Source: Martelella mediterranea
Lineage (GTDB): Bacteria; Pseudomonadota; Alphaproteobacteria; Rhizobiales; Rhizobiaceae
Direction: 5' to 3'
NCBI RefSeq assembly: GCF_004342225.1
Contig: NZ_SMAR01000002.1
Coordinates: forward strand, 124,001-188,000
Length of the DNA stretch: 64,000 nucleotides
In this document: in pieces, positions 34,823-44,177 of the stretch
Position numbering within the stretch: position 1 is the first letter of the stretch
How the letters are laid out: every line of letters begins with the position of its first letter
Position numbers and translations under genes: made by a program
Notes under the pieces: generated by a model
The model's input: only the letters and a program-made list of their open reading frames with translations
What the model was told of the DNA's origin: nothing
The model's database searches: none

Positions 34823-35935
34823 TTAATCCGCCTCGGGGCACGCCCGCTCCCAGACGGATCTGGGCAAAAGATAGACACCCGCCTGTGCTTTTTCACCTTC
34901 ACCGACGATGTGGCCGATGCCCTCGGCCATTACAGCAAGCGTCATATCGAAGGCATTCAGACTATCGCCCTCGCCACCGGTCAGATTGGCCATGGCACCG
35001 CCAACGAACAGATGGATTTCTGCGCCCGAGGGAAGCTGATAGGTCGTTATGGCAGGCAGGGATTGTTCCGATGGCAGGTTACTGAGGGGCCCCAGCTCGA
35101 TCTCATCGATCCGGTGACCGGAATTCAGCAGGATACAGCCATCTTTCAGCGCGGTGATTACAGAGAAGGGCACAACATGGTGGCCGCCCGTGCCGGTGAC
35201 AATTACGTCAGCTTCCGGCGCAAGCGCCGCCACTGTGCCGGTCTGCCAGCCATCATAGCGTGCCTGCAAACGGCGAGCCGGGTCGATTTCTGCCACCATG
35301 ACCGTGCCGCCAAAGGCCTTTGCACTGGCGGCAAGCCCCTGACCGACGGAGCCATAGCCCACAACCAGAACGTTTTTCTCATGAAGACTTAAAAGCGTGC
35401 GTGAGAAGAAGGCATTCCATGTCGTCAGACCGACCATGTGACGGTTATGAAGCCCCTCCTTCACCGGAAGGTCATCCCAGTTGAAAATCGGCCATGGCGG
35501 CAAATTACCCTGTAAGCGGTTAATACCGGAGCCAGTCGCCTCCAGACCAGCTTTGATATCCGGCATGGGAAGATCGTTTTTCAGGAGGTAGTGGGTATAA
35601 TCCGAACCCATTTCGCAAAGATGCGTGGGGCTCCAGTCCAACCCGGCAGCAATGGCTCTCTGCCAGTCGGCCTCTGGCATATCTTTTTCAGCCGCCACCT
35701 GCGCGCCACATGCGCGCATTGCCGCCACAACATCGTTGCGGACCGTTGCAGGATTACAGGTGGTGATGAACAGGTCTGCGCCGCGGCGGGCCAGACCTTC
35801 GACCAGCGGCAACATTTTCATGTCGAGATGCATGCTCATTGCCAGCCGGATGCCGGACATATCGGGCAGGGCGTTAACAGCACGGGCAACGCGCGGCATA
35901 TGCCGTGCTGCCCAGGCTCGGGTGATTTCGCTCAT
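34823..35935 (-). CDS. Adenosylhomocysteinase-like protein with divergent active site
   Basis: The 370-residue protein has the SAH hydrolase fold: substrate-domain motifs MSMHLDMKMLPL and TTCNPATVRNDVVAAM and the NAD loop VVGYGSVGQGLAASAKAFG. It is about 60-100 residues shorter than true AhcY and lacks the C-terminal Lys/Tyr tail that closes the NAD site. By hand alignment to human SAHH, His55, Glu156, Lys186, Asn191 and His301 have counterparts, while Thr57, Asn181, Asp190, Cys195 and His353 are changed. It is last in the polyol operon, 44 bp after the FGGY kinase, which is an odd place for methyl-cycle function. I infer oxidation/elimination chemistry on another riboside or sugar; the substrate is unknown. 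Confidence 0.78.
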   Translation of the reverse strand: MSEITRAWAARHMPRVARAVNALPDMSGIRLAMSMHLDMKMLPLVEGLARRGADLFITTCNPATVRNDVVAAMRACGAQVAAEKDMPEADWQRAIAAGLDWSPTHLCEMGSDYTHYLLKNDLPMPDIKAGLEATGSGINRLQGNLPPWPIFNWDDLPVKEGLHNRHMVGLTTWNAFFSRTLLSLHEKNVLVVGYGSVGQGLAASAKAFGGTVMVAEIDPARRLQARYDGWQTGTVAALAPEADVIVTGTGGHHVVPFSVITALKDGCILLNSGHRIDEIELGPLSNLPSEQSLPAITTYQLPSGAEIHLFVGGAMANLTGGEGDSLNAFDMTLAVMAEGIGHIVGEGEKAQAGVYLLPRSVWERACPEAD

Positions 35936-35979
35936 GCTTTCATGGCTCCTGATCGTTTTCCGGCTTCACGATTAGGCCT

Positions 35980-37554
35980 TCACACTATGGTTTTCAATCG
36001 CTCCCGCGTTTCCTGCAACAGTTTCAGTCGCTCATATTGCCGGTCAAAATCCCCTGAGACCGTTCTGTCAGGCAAAACGGGCTCTGTCTGCCCCTGCATC
36101 GCCACGGCTGCAGATGAGAGTGTCGCAAATGCACCCGAAGCTGTGGCTGCATTGATGGCCGAACCAAGCAATACCGCATCTTCAGAGGCGGCGGCAATCA
36201 GCTGTCGTCCGGTGACATCGGCATAAAGGCGCGTCAGCAGCGGGTTGCGGGTATGGCCGCCAGCCAGAAACAGCCGTTTTGATGGGATGCCGTTTTCATC
36301 CAGCATATCCAGTATCTGCCGAAGAGAAAGGGCAATTGCCACCAGGGCCCGCCAGTATAAACGGCAAAGCCCGTCAAACGAGCGATCCAGTGTCAGGCCC
36401 GAGATCATCCCCGTCAGGTCAGGGTCGGCAAATGGCGAGCGGTTGCCATGAAAGTCCGGCAAAATATCAATACCATCAGCAAAGCCCGGACCGTTTTCGG
36501 CAATCAGTGCCACGATCCGCTCAATCACATCGGCATGAAGCGCTTCTGTGGCTGTGCCGCCGGCGCTGTGAAACTCAAGAAGATGATTCAGCAGGCCGCC
36601 CGTTGCAGATTGACCGGCTTCGAACAGCCAGCAATCCGGGTAGAGTGCTGACCGGTATGGCCCCCAGAGGCTTCTGGCAAATTGCGGTTCTTCGGCATAA
36701 CCGACGATGCAGCTTGATGTTCCGCCAATCAGCGCAAGGTCACCTTCCAGCTTTTGCAAAGGCGAGGGCATGGCACCAAGAGCGCCTGCATAGGCATCAA
36801 TCATACCGGCAGCCACCACAACACCTTCATCAAGTCCAAAGATGCCGGCTGCGTCCGCTGTCAGATTTCCGATCGCCTGGCCGGGATGAACCGGTTTTCG
36901 GTTAATGCCGGTTTTCTCTTCGAGATCCTCAAGGCTGATGGCCGACAAAAGGTCGGCCGGAAAGCCCTGCGCCTCAGCAATATTGAAGAACCACTTGGAT
37001 GTCAGCGTTGATAACGAGCGGACAGCGCTTCCGGTGGCCCGGAAGGTCAGAAAGTCAGCAAGGTCAAAACAATAACCGCACCTTGCCCAGAAATCAGGAC
37101 GGTTGCGCTTCAGCCATAAGAGCTTCGGGATCTGCATTTCCGGAGAAACCGTGCCTCCGGAATGCAAAACGGCGGGATGCCCGGTTGCGGTGATCTCTTC
37201 AGCTTCGGCGCGTGCGCGATGATCAAACCACCCGATCGTATCAAACGAAGCGCTGTCATCAGCAAAAAGCGGCAGGGGCTGGCCGTTTCGATCCAGTAAA
37301 ACGAGCGAACAGGTTGCCCCGAAAGCAAGACCTGCAACCGCATCCGGTGCAATTGCGGCAGTTTTAAGCGCGGCGCGAACAGCTAGCGCTGCCGCCTGCC
37401 AGATATCTGCAGAGGCATAAACGCCTTCGTGCGGGGCAGGACGCTTCAGCCGCAGCGCCTCTGTGCAGCGGGCAACGAGCAGCCCCTGCCGGTCGAACAC
37501 ACCGGCGCGAACACTTGCCGTGCCGACATCGACCGCAACCACATGATCGCGCAT
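35980..37554 (-). CDS. FGGY-family pentulose kinase (D-ribulokinase-like)
   Basis: The 524-residue kinase starts MRDHVVAVDVGTASVRAGVF; the internal segments TIGWFDHRARAEAEEI and PEMQIPKLLWLKRNRPDFW are typical of the pentulose kinase group that includes D-ribulokinase, and LFLAGGHTRNPLLTRLYADV is the C-terminal nucleotide motif. It probably phosphorylates the ketose (D-ribulose or D-xylulose) made by the polyol dehydrogenase encoded upstream. AGGATTGAAGCC precedes the ATG at 37554; a longer frame to 37692 would run into the neighbouring HAD gene. Ten bp separate it from that gene. Confidence 0.85.
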   Translation of the reverse strand: MRDHVVAVDVGTASVRAGVFDRQGLLVARCTEALRLKRPAPHEGVYASADIWQAAALAVRAALKTAAIAPDAVAGLAFGATCSLVLLDRNGQPLPLFADDSASFDTIGWFDHRARAEAEEITATGHPAVLHSGGTVSPEMQIPKLLWLKRNRPDFWARCGYCFDLADFLTFRATGSAVRSLSTLTSKWFFNIAEAQGFPADLLSAISLEDLEEKTGINRKPVHPGQAIGNLTADAAGIFGLDEGVVVAAGMIDAYAGALGAMPSPLQKLEGDLALIGGTSSCIVGYAEEPQFARSLWGPYRSALYPDCWLFEAGQSATGGLLNHLLEFHSAGGTATEALHADVIERIVALIAENGPGFADGIDILPDFHGNRSPFADPDLTGMISGLTLDRSFDGLCRLYWRALVAIALSLRQILDMLDENGIPSKRLFLAGGHTRNPLLTRLYADVTGRQLIAAASEDAVLLGSAINAATASGAFATLSSAAVAMQGQTEPVLPDRTVSGDFDRQYERLKLLQETRERLKTIV

Positions 37555-37564
37555 GGCTTCAATC

Positions 37565-38254
37565 CTACCCCTGCTCCTCACCAGCTTCTCTGATACGTTG
37601 GACGAGTTCGTCCATCGCGTCAAACATGAGGTCAGGTTCAAGCCTGGCAATTTCCTGCCGATGGTCTGCAGCAAGAGCGTGGCTGCCACCAAGATAGGCG
37701 AAAGCCTTCATGCCAGCAGCTTTCGCGGCTTCAATTCCGGCAGGGCTATCTTCAATGACAATGCAGTCTTCAGGGTTACGCCCCATGTTTTCGGCCGCAT
37801 AAAGAAAGAGGTCCGGCGCAGGCTTGCCGTTCTTCACCATGGTTGCCGAATATAGCGGCGGGCAGAAGCGCGGCAGAAGACCGGTGACTTCCAGCGAAAG
37901 CCGGATCCTTTCCGGCTTGGACGATGATGCAACGCACCAGCTGAAACCCGCAGCTTTCAGCGCGTCCCAGGCAGACACAACTCCCTGTGTGGGTTTAAGC
38001 TCTGCCCGAAACCGCGCATACAGCCTGGCACGCATACGCTCCTCAAGATCATCACCAATGCTCAGGCCATATTCCTGCTCAATCACTTTTACCATTTTGG
38101 CAATCGACCGGCCCAGGAACCGCCTTCGTGTATCGTCTTCACTCAGCAGCAGACCATCTTCGGCCAGAACCTCGCGCAATGTTCCAAGCGATATCGGCTC
38201 ACTGTCGACCAGAACCCCGTCACAATCGAAAATCACGAGCGGTTTTGAAGACAT
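37565..38254 (-). CDS. HAD-superfamily phosphatase, beta-phosphoglucomutase-like
   Basis: The 229-residue HAD subfamily IA enzyme has motif I FDCDGVLVDSEPIS, motif II Ser in CVASSSKPERI, the Lys motif in KNGKPAPDLFLYA and motif IV CIVIEDSPAGIEAAKAAGM. It dephosphorylates or isomerises a small sugar phosphate. HAD proteins of this type are usual members of Smo/Mtl polyol clusters in alphaproteobacteria. It is 21 bp after mtlK and 10 bp before the FGGY kinase, within one transcript. It may remove dead-end sugar phosphates; the substrate is not predictable. Confidence 0.87.
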   Translation of the reverse strand: MSSKPLVIFDCDGVLVDSEPISLGTLREVLAEDGLLLSEDDTRRRFLGRSIAKMVKVIEQEYGLSIGDDLEERMRARLYARFRAELKPTQGVVSAWDALKAAGFSWCVASSSKPERIRLSLEVTGLLPRFCPPLYSATMVKNGKPAPDLFLYAAENMGRNPEDCIVIEDSPAGIEAAKAAGMKAFAYLGGSHALAADHRQEIARLEPDLMFDAMDELVQRIREAGEEQG

Positions 38255-38275
38255 AACGGGGCACCTTTATTCTGT

Positions 38276-39757
38276 TTATTGCAAGTCTCCGTCTATATAG
38301 CGTTTCAGGGTCTTCATCGCCCCGAGATTCTGCAGGCTTTCCAGTGCATTTTTGAAACGCCCGGCAAACACCGGATTGTCAGCCAGATCGCCAAAAATAT
38401 CCCGCTCCTGCAGAAAGGTAAGCGGGTCTTCTCTTGAAGCCAGTGCCGCCTTATGCAGCCGGTCGGCGTTCTCATCGTTAAACGCAATGTCGCGACCACT
38501 GTCGGACTTGCCCTGAAAATAACGGCACCAAAGCGCAGAAACAAGCGCCAGTCCGACAACATCGTCGCCATTGTCCAGCCGGGCGCGTGTTGAAGGCAGA
38601 ACGAATTTTGGCTGACGGTTGGAGCCATCGAGCGCCAGCCGCGCGATCGTGTCGCCGATTTTGGGATTTGCGAAGCGCCGGGCAATCAGATCATAGTAGT
38701 CCTCAAGTACGGTATCTGGCACTGGGGGTACTATGGAAATGATTTCCTCTTTCTCAAGCTTCTCCAGGAAACCGGCAATCAGCGGGTTTTCCATCGCCTC
38801 GTGCACATAGTGAATGTCGAGCAGTTCGCCCGGATAGGCAATCGCCGCATGGCCGCCGTTCAGAATTCGAAGCTTCATCACCTCATAGGGGCTGACGTCA
38901 TCAACAAAGGTGACCCCCACATCCTCCAGAGCCGGTCGGCCAAGCGGAAAATGGTCTTCCAGCACCCACTGCCGGAAGCCCTCGCAGAAGACCGGCCCGT
39001 TATCTTCTACGCCATAATCTTCCCGTACAATCCTGCGTTCACGCTCGCCGGTCGCAGGCGTGATACGATCCACCATGCCGTTGGGGAAGGCGACGTTATC
39101 GTTGATCCACTGCGAAAAATCCGCATCAGACAGCGCGGCAAGTCCGCAAACCGTTGCCTTTGTTACCAAACCGTTATGCGGAATATTATCACAGCACATG
39201 ACGGTGAAAGGCGGAACACCCGCCGCCCGCCGCTTTTTAAGCCCTGCAATGATGAGGCCGAACGCCGTTTTCGGCCGTGCCGGATTTTCACCATCCGCGA
39301 CAATGGCCGGATGGCTGGCATCAAACCTCCCGGTCGCCGGATCGATGAAATAGCCGCCTTCTGTAACGGTCAGAGACACAATCCGGGTCATAGGATCGGC
39401 CAGCCGCTCGATCATGGTGTCGAAATCCGGCGGAGCGATCATATCGACCATCGCGCCGGTAATGGTCGCGCCAGAATGTTCAGCTTCCTGCTCCACCACC
39501 GTTGTCAGAAAATCCTGTTCTGCCAGCACCTCGCGCATTTTCGCATCAGTTGCCATCACACCTGCGCCGATGATGGCCCAGTCATGGTCACGCCCCTGAT
39601 TGAACAAATCATGCAAATAGACCGCCTGATGCGCACGGTGGAAATTACCGACGCCGAAATGGACGATACCGGGCTTCAGGTCGCTGCGCTGATAGGTCGG
39701 GATTCCGGCTTTTGGCGCATGGTTCGCCAGCGTGTTGAGTGTAAGTTTCTCGGTCAT
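38276..39757 (-). CDS. mtlK: Mannitol 2-dehydrogenase family polyol dehydrogenase
   Basis: The 493-residue long-chain dehydrogenase matches Mtl[20 protein letters not shown] near the N-terminus, [16 protein letters not shown] and the catalytic Lys in the [14 protein letters not shown] segment. It oxidises a C5 or C6 polyol (mannitol, arabinitol or sorbitol) to the ketose with NAD. Its ATG overlaps the smoK stop as ATGA. Together with the downstream pentulose kinase this suggests arabinitol as one substrate, although mannitol to fructose is equally possible. Confidence 0.92.
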   Translation of the reverse strand: MTEKLTLNTLANHAPKAGIPTYQRSDLKPGIVHFGVGNFHRAHQAVYLHDLFNQGRDHDWAIIGAGVMATDAKMREVLAEQDFLTTVVEQEAEHSGATITGAMVDMIAPPDFDTMIERLADPMTRIVSLTVTEGGYFIDPATGRFDASHPAIVADGENPARPKTAFGLIIAGLKKRRAAGVPPFTVMCCDNIPHNGLVTKATVCGLAALSDADFSQWINDNVAFPNGMVDRITPATGERERRIVREDYGVEDNGPVFCEGFRQWVLEDHFPLGRPALEDVGVTFVDDVSPYEVMKLRILNGGHAAIAYPGELLDIHYVHEAMENPLIAGFLEKLEKEEIISIVPPVPDTVLEDYYDLIARRFANPKIGDTIARLALDGSNRQPKFVLPSTRARLDNGDDVVGLALVSALWCRYFQGKSDSGRDIAFNDENADRLHKAALASREDPLTFLQERDIFGDLADNPVFAGRFKNALESLQNLGAMKTLKRYIDGDLQ

Positions 39758-40767
39758 GATGTTTCGGCCTGAATTGCGAGCCCCTGATCATCGAAGCGGT
39801 AAAGCCGCTCGGTATCGGGGGTGATGAAAACCTTGTCGCCATAGCGCACCGGCACTTCGCCATCGGTGCGGGTGGTCATGTGTCCAAGACCCGGTACATC
39901 GACATGCAAAAACGTGTCAGAGCCCAGATGCTCAGCGACGGCGACCTTGCCCTCCCATTCACCGCTTTCGGTTGAAAGTGAAAGGTGTTCGGGGCGGATA
40001 CCAATCGTGTGGGCATTGTGCCCGGCGGCGATTTTGCCCTCGATAAAGTTCATCTTGGGCGAGCCAATAAAGCCGGCAACGAAGAGATTGGCCGGGCTGC
40101 GGTATAGCTCCAGAGGAGATCCCACCTGCTCGATATTGCCCGCCCTGAGCACCACGATCTTGTCTGCCATGGTCATGGCTTCCACCTGATCGTGGGTCAC
40201 ATAAATCGAGGTGGCGCCTAGCTGCTGATGCAGCTCCGAGATTTCCAGCCGCATGTTGACCCTGAGTGCCGCATCCAGATTGGAAAGCGGTTCGTCGAAC
40301 AGGAAGCATTCCGGTGACCGGACAATGGCGCGCCCAATGGCGACGCGCTGGCGCTGTCCGCCGGAGAGCGCACGCGGCTTGCGTTCCAGATAGTCTGTCA
40401 GGTTGAGGATACTGGCCGCATCTTCCACCTTTTTGTTGACTTCGGCCTTGTCCGCGCCCGCCATTTTCAGCGGAAAACCGATATTGGCCCGCACACTCAT
40501 ATGCGGGTAAAGCGCATAGGACTGAAACACCATGGCAAGGCCACGCTTGGCCGGAGGTTTTTCTGTCGCGTCATCGCCATCGATCAGGATACGACCGCCC
40601 GATACATCCTCCAGTCCGGCGATGAGCCGTAAAAGCGTGGATTTGCCACAACCGGACGGTCCGACGAAGACGACGAACTCACCATTGTTGATTTCAAGGT
40701 CGATAGAGGGAATGACCACATGATCGCCGAAGGCTTTGGTCACCTTTTCAAGTCTGATGCTGCCCAT
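39754..40767 (-). CDS. smoK: Polyol ABC transporter ATPase (SmoK/MalK class)
   Basis: The 337-residue ATPase carries Walker [12 protein letters not shown], signature [16 protein letters not shown], Walker [14 protein letters not shown] and a C-terminal OB-like regulatory domain with [10 protein letters not shown], as in MalK/UgpC. It drives uptake through SmoF/SmoG. It lies 11 bp after smoG and overlaps mtlK by 4 bp. Confidence 0.93.
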   Translation of the reverse strand: MGSIRLEKVTKAFGDHVVIPSIDLEINNGEFVVFVGPSGCGKSTLLRLIAGLEDVSGGRILIDGDDATEKPPAKRGLAMVFQSYALYPHMSVRANIGFPLKMAGADKAEVNKKVEDAASILNLTDYLERKPRALSGGQRQRVAIGRAIVRSPECFLFDEPLSNLDAALRVNMRLEISELHQQLGATSIYVTHDQVEAMTMADKIVVLRAGNIEQVGSPLELYRSPANLFVAGFIGSPKMNFIEGKIAAGHNAHTIGIRPEHLSLSTESGEWEGKVAVAEHLGSDTFLHVDVPGLGHMTTRTDGEVPVRYGDKVFITPDTERLYRFDDQGLAIQAETS

Positions 40768-40778
40768 TGGTCTTGTCC

Positions 40779-41609
40779 TTATTTAACCGCGCCGAAGGTG
40801 AGGCCGCGCACCAGCTGCTTCTGGCTGAACCAGCCCAGAATAACGATTGGGGCGATGGCCATGGTGGAGGCTGCGGAAAGCTTGGCGTAGAACAGCCCTT
40901 CCGGGCTCGAATATGAAGCGATGAAGGCCGTCAGCGGTGCGGCTTTGGAAGCTGTCAGGTTAAGGGTCCAGAAGGCCTCGTTCCATGACAGGATGACGTT
41001 TAAAAGAAGCGTCGAAGCGATGCCGGGAATGGCCATGGGGGTCAGAACATAAATCAGCTCCTTACCCAGCGTTGCACCATCCATGCGCGCGGCCTCAAGG
41101 ATCTCGCCGGGGATTTCCTTGAAGTAGGTGTAGAGCATCCACACCATGATCGGCAGGTTGATCAGCATCATCACGACAATCAGACCGATGCGGGTATCCA
41201 GAAGGCCGAAATCGCGGAAGATGATATAGATCGGGACCAGTACGCCAACGGCGGGCAGCATTTTCGTCGACAGCATCCAGAGAAGAACGTCCTTGGTGCG
41301 TTTTGTCGGCGAAAATGCCATGGCCCAGGCCGCCGGAACCGAGACAATCAGCCCGAAGAGCGTCGAGCCGAAAGAAATCGCCACCGAATTCCAGAAATGA
41401 TGGAAATAGTCCGAACGCGCCTGCACTTCGACATAGTTTTCCAGTGTCCAGTGGAAAAACAGGAAGCTTGGCGGCGTGGCAATCGCCTCACCTTCGGTTT
41501 TGAAACTGGTCAGAACCGTCCAGAGGATCGGAAAAAAAATGATGAGGCCGATGATCCAGGCAAGCGCTGTGTAAGCGACCTTTTTCTGTGTTGAAACCTG
41601 ACGTGCCAT
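40779..41609 (-). CDS. smoG: Polyol ABC transporter permease SmoG (MalG class)
   Basis: The 276-residue inner-membrane permease has six predicted helices and the EAA loop [20 protein letters not shown] that docks the ATPase. It is the MalG-type partner of SmoF, starting 2 bp after its stop. The order smoE-smoF-smoG-smoK-mtlK matches sorbitol/mannitol transporter operons of Rhodobacter and rhizobia. Confidence 0.92.
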   Translation of the reverse strand: MARQVSTQKKVAYTALAWIIGLIIFFPILWTVLTSFKTEGEAIATPPSFLFFHWTLENYVEVQARSDYFHHFWNSVAISFGSTLFGLIVSVPAAWAMAFSPTKRTKDVLLWMLSTKMLPAVGVLVPIYIIFRDFGLLDTRIGLIVVMMLINLPIMVWMLYTYFKEIPGEILEAARMDGATLGKELIYVLTPMAIPGIASTLLLNVILSWNEAFWTLNLTASKAAPLTAFIASYSSPEGLFYAKLSAASTMAIAPIVILGWFSQKQLVRGLTFGAVK

Positions 41610-41611
41610 GA

Positions 41612-42484
41612 TCAGTCCTCCAGGTTCTTGCCGATCATCCGGATCAGGAAGATGGCGACAATATTGGCGAGGATGACTGCGACAATGCCGCCCGCAGATG
41701 CGCCACCGACATCAAACTGCAGGAGCGCCTGCATATAGACGAGGTAGGTCAGATTGGTGCTTTGCGTGCCGGGGCCGCCATTGGTGGTCACGAGAATTTC
41801 CGCAAAGACAGAAAGCAGGAAGATTGTCTCGATCAGGATAACGACCGTGATTGCCCGCGCCATATGCGGCAGAATGATGTAAATCAGACGGGCAAAGGCA
41901 TTGGCCCCGTCCATTTCTGCGGCCTCGCGCTGCTCTTCGGAAAGCGATTGCAGTGAGGTCAGCAAAATAAGCGTGGCAAAGGGTAGCCACTCCCACGCAA
42001 TAATCACACTAATGGAAGACAGCGGAAACGAAGACAGAAAATCGATTGGCTGAAAGCCGAGCGTGTTCGCAACCCATGCAAAAAGCCCGTTGACCGGGTT
42101 CATCAGCATGTTTTTCCACACCAGAGCCGAGACAGTCGGCATGACGAAGAAGGGCGCAATCACAAGGATGCGCACAATGCCCTGGCCGAACATTGGCTGA
42201 TCCAGCAAAAGCGCAAGTCCTATGCCGCCAACAACTGTGGCGAACAGCACACCGCCAACGAGGATCAGGGTGTTGCCGATGGCCTGAAAAAACGCCGGAT
42301 CGGTTAAAAAGAACCGATAGTTCATGAAACCGGCAAAACTTTCCGTGCCCGGCATCAGCAGATTGTAGCGCAGGAACGAGAAATAGAGCGTCATCGAAAG
42401 CGGCACCAGCATCCACAGAAGGAGCATGATGACGGAAGGCGCCATCATCAGCCGGGCCGCATTGCGGGTATGGGTCGTCGCCAT
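41612..42484 (-). CDS. smoF: Polyol ABC transporter permease SmoF (MalF class)
   Basis: The 290-residue permease has six predicted helices and the EAA loop EAAEMDGANAFARLIYIILP. It forms the membrane channel with SmoG. It lies 161 bp downstream of the binding-protein gene, with a strong hairpin between them. Confidence 0.92.
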   Translation of the reverse strand: MATTHTRNAARLMMAPSVIMLLLWMLVPLSMTLYFSFLRYNLLMPGTESFAGFMNYRFFLTDPAFFQAIGNTLILVGGVLFATVVGGIGLALLLDQPMFGQGIVRILVIAPFFVMPTVSALVWKNMLMNPVNGLFAWVANTLGFQPIDFLSSFPLSSISVIIAWEWLPFATLILLTSLQSLSEEQREAAEMDGANAFARLIYIILPHMARAITVVILIETIFLLSVFAEILVTTNGGPGTQSTNLTYLVYMQALLQFDVGGASAGGIVAVILANIVAIFLIRMIGKNLED

Positions 42485-42601
42485 GGTGATAATCTCCGCA
42501 GGCGTTTCCTCAGCAAGGCCGGATAGTGAAACCCCATCCGGCCAGCGCTTTTTGAATGAGCACCAGACCGGAAACGGGATGAAAAGGCTCCGGGGGGAGT
42601 G

Positions 42602-42625
42602 GGCCGGACGTTTAAAAGTCCGGCC
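42602..42625 (-). other. Hairpin between smoE and smoF
   Basis: GGCCGGAC (42602-42609) and GTCCGGCC (42618-42625) make a perfect 8-bp stem with loop GTTTAAAA, 20 nt past the smoE stop. As in mal operons, it probably lowers permease expression relative to binding protein. Confidence 0.6.
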
Positions 42626-42645
42626 ACAGGAGGAAAACGGCTTGC

Positions 42646-43959
42646 TTACTTGATGTAGCCGGCTTTCATCATTTCGCGCTTTGTCAGCTGCTGGGCATTG
42701 GAAAGCGCCTGTTCAGCCGAGGAACTGCCGGCAACTGCTGCGGAAAACTGCTGGCCAACTGCTGTGCCAATTCCCTGAAACTCGGGAATGGATACAAACT
42801 GCGCGCCGGTATAGGGGATCTCCTGAACCGAAGGCTTTTTGGTATTGACCGCATTGATCGATTCCAGCGTCATCTCGGCAAAGGGTGCTGCCTTCTGGTA
42901 ATCCGGGTTATCATAAAGCGACTTCCGGGTGCCGGGCGGTGCAGCGCGCCAGCCTTCTTTCTCTGCGACCAGATCGGTGTAATGTTTCGAGGTTGCCCAG
43001 GCGACAAATGCCTTTGCTGCATCGCCCTTCGTGGTGGAAGCCGGAATGGCCAGGTTCCAGGACCACAGCCAGTTGCCGCGATTGCCGATGTCACCCTTTT
43101 CAGGGAACAGCGCAAAGCCAACCTTGTCGGCGACCGTGGATTCGTCCGGGTCGGTCACAAAGGAGGCAGCGACCGTAGCGTCAATCCACATGCCGCATTT
43201 GCCCTGCTGGAAAAGCGCCAGATTTTCATTGAAGCCGTTGGAAGAAGCGCCGGGCGGGCCGTAATTTTCCATCAGATCAAGATAATCGGTCAGCGTGGCT
43301 TTCCACTCCGGACTGTCAAACTGCGGCTCCCAGTTCATATCAAACCAGCGTGCCCCGTAAGAGTTTGACATGGCACCGAGAAAGGCCATGTTTTCACCCC
43401 ATCCGGCCTTGCCGCGAAGGCAGATACCGTAAATACCGGCATCCTTATCGGTCATGGCTGCGGCGGCTTTCTTGATCTCATCCCATGTCGACTGATCAGA
43501 GATTGTCACGCCGGCCTTTTCAGCAAGATCCTTGCGATACATCACCATCGCGCTTTCGCCGTAAAACGGCGCAGCGTAGAGCGTGCCGTCGGTGGAAAGT
43601 CCGCCGGCAATGGCGGGAAGAAGGTCCGCTTTGTCATAGCCTTCCGGCATATCATCAAGCGGCATCAGCCAGTTCTGTTTTGCCCAGATCGGAACCTCAT
43701 AATTGCCGATGGTCAGAACGTCATACTGGCCGCCATTTGTGGCGATATCCGTGGTCACGCGCTGGCGCAGCACATTTTCTTCCAGCGTCACCCATTCCAG
43801 ATCGATATCGGGATTTTGTTTTTTGAAATCATCTGTCAGCTGCTGCATGCGGATCATGTCACCATTGTTGACGGTCGCAATTGTCAGCGTTTCGGCCGAG
43901 GCTATGCCAGTAAAAGCAAGCACCGAGCACGCACCGAGAAGCATTGTATGAACTCTCAT
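42646..43959 (-). CDS. smoE: Polyol ABC transporter substrate-binding protein SmoE
   Basis: The 437-residue extracellular solute-binding family 1 protein has the signal peptide MRVHTMLLGACSVLAFTGIA cleaved near ASAE. The mature N-terminus TLTIATVNNGDMIRMQQL and the GGQYDVLTIGNYEVPIWAKQ segment are typical of SmoE/MtlE. The ATG at 43959 has GGAGGAAAG ahead of it; an upstream ATG at 43992 is disfavoured. It captures a hexitol or pentitol in the periplasm. First gene of the eight-gene leftward operon. Confidence 0.92.
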   Translation of the reverse strand: MRVHTMLLGACSVLAFTGIASAETLTIATVNNGDMIRMQQLTDDFKKQNPDIDLEWVTLEENVLRQRVTTDIATNGGQYDVLTIGNYEVPIWAKQNWLMPLDDMPEGYDKADLLPAIAGGLSTDGTLYAAPFYGESAMVMYRKDLAEKAGVTISDQSTWDEIKKAAAAMTDKDAGIYGICLRGKAGWGENMAFLGAMSNSYGARWFDMNWEPQFDSPEWKATLTDYLDLMENYGPPGASSNGFNENLALFQQGKCGMWIDATVAASFVTDPDESTVADKVGFALFPEKGDIGNRGNWLWSWNLAIPASTTKGDAAKAFVAWATSKHYTDLVAEKEGWRAAPPGTRKSLYDNPDYQKAAPFAEMTLESINAVNTKKPSVQEIPYTGAQFVSIPEFQGIGTAVGQQFSAAVAGSSSAEQALSNAQQLTKREMMKAGYIK

Positions 43960-43976
43960 TCTTTCCTCCCTCAGAA

Positions 43977-44059
43977 ATGAGCATAAGATCAATATGTGGG
44001 CAATTACTCAATATAAACCTATCATCTGTCAAGTGGGCGAATGCTCATTTTTTGAGCAT
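43977..44059 (-). promoter_or_regulatory. Candidate SmoC operator: TGAGCAT dyad and repeat half-site upstream of smoE
   Basis: ATGCTCA (44041-44047) and TGAGCAT (44053-44059) form a perfect dyad with spacer TTTTT, about 82 nt before the smoE ATG. The half-site ATGAGCAT recurs at 43977-43984, close to the start. The arrangement suits a SorC/SmoC-type multimeric regulator acting at an upstream activator site and a downstream site. The spacer between smoE and smoC otherwise holds only AT-rich promoter sequence. Confidence 0.55.
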
Positions 44060-44177
44060 ATACCCGAAGCGTCTGTTTTATCAGTCGAATTGACGACGGA
44101 AAATTTTGTCGCGCAGAACGCTATGGAGAAGAAGGGCCGGCTTTGGGCAAAAACGGCCTCAAGGAGAGAACCTGACT

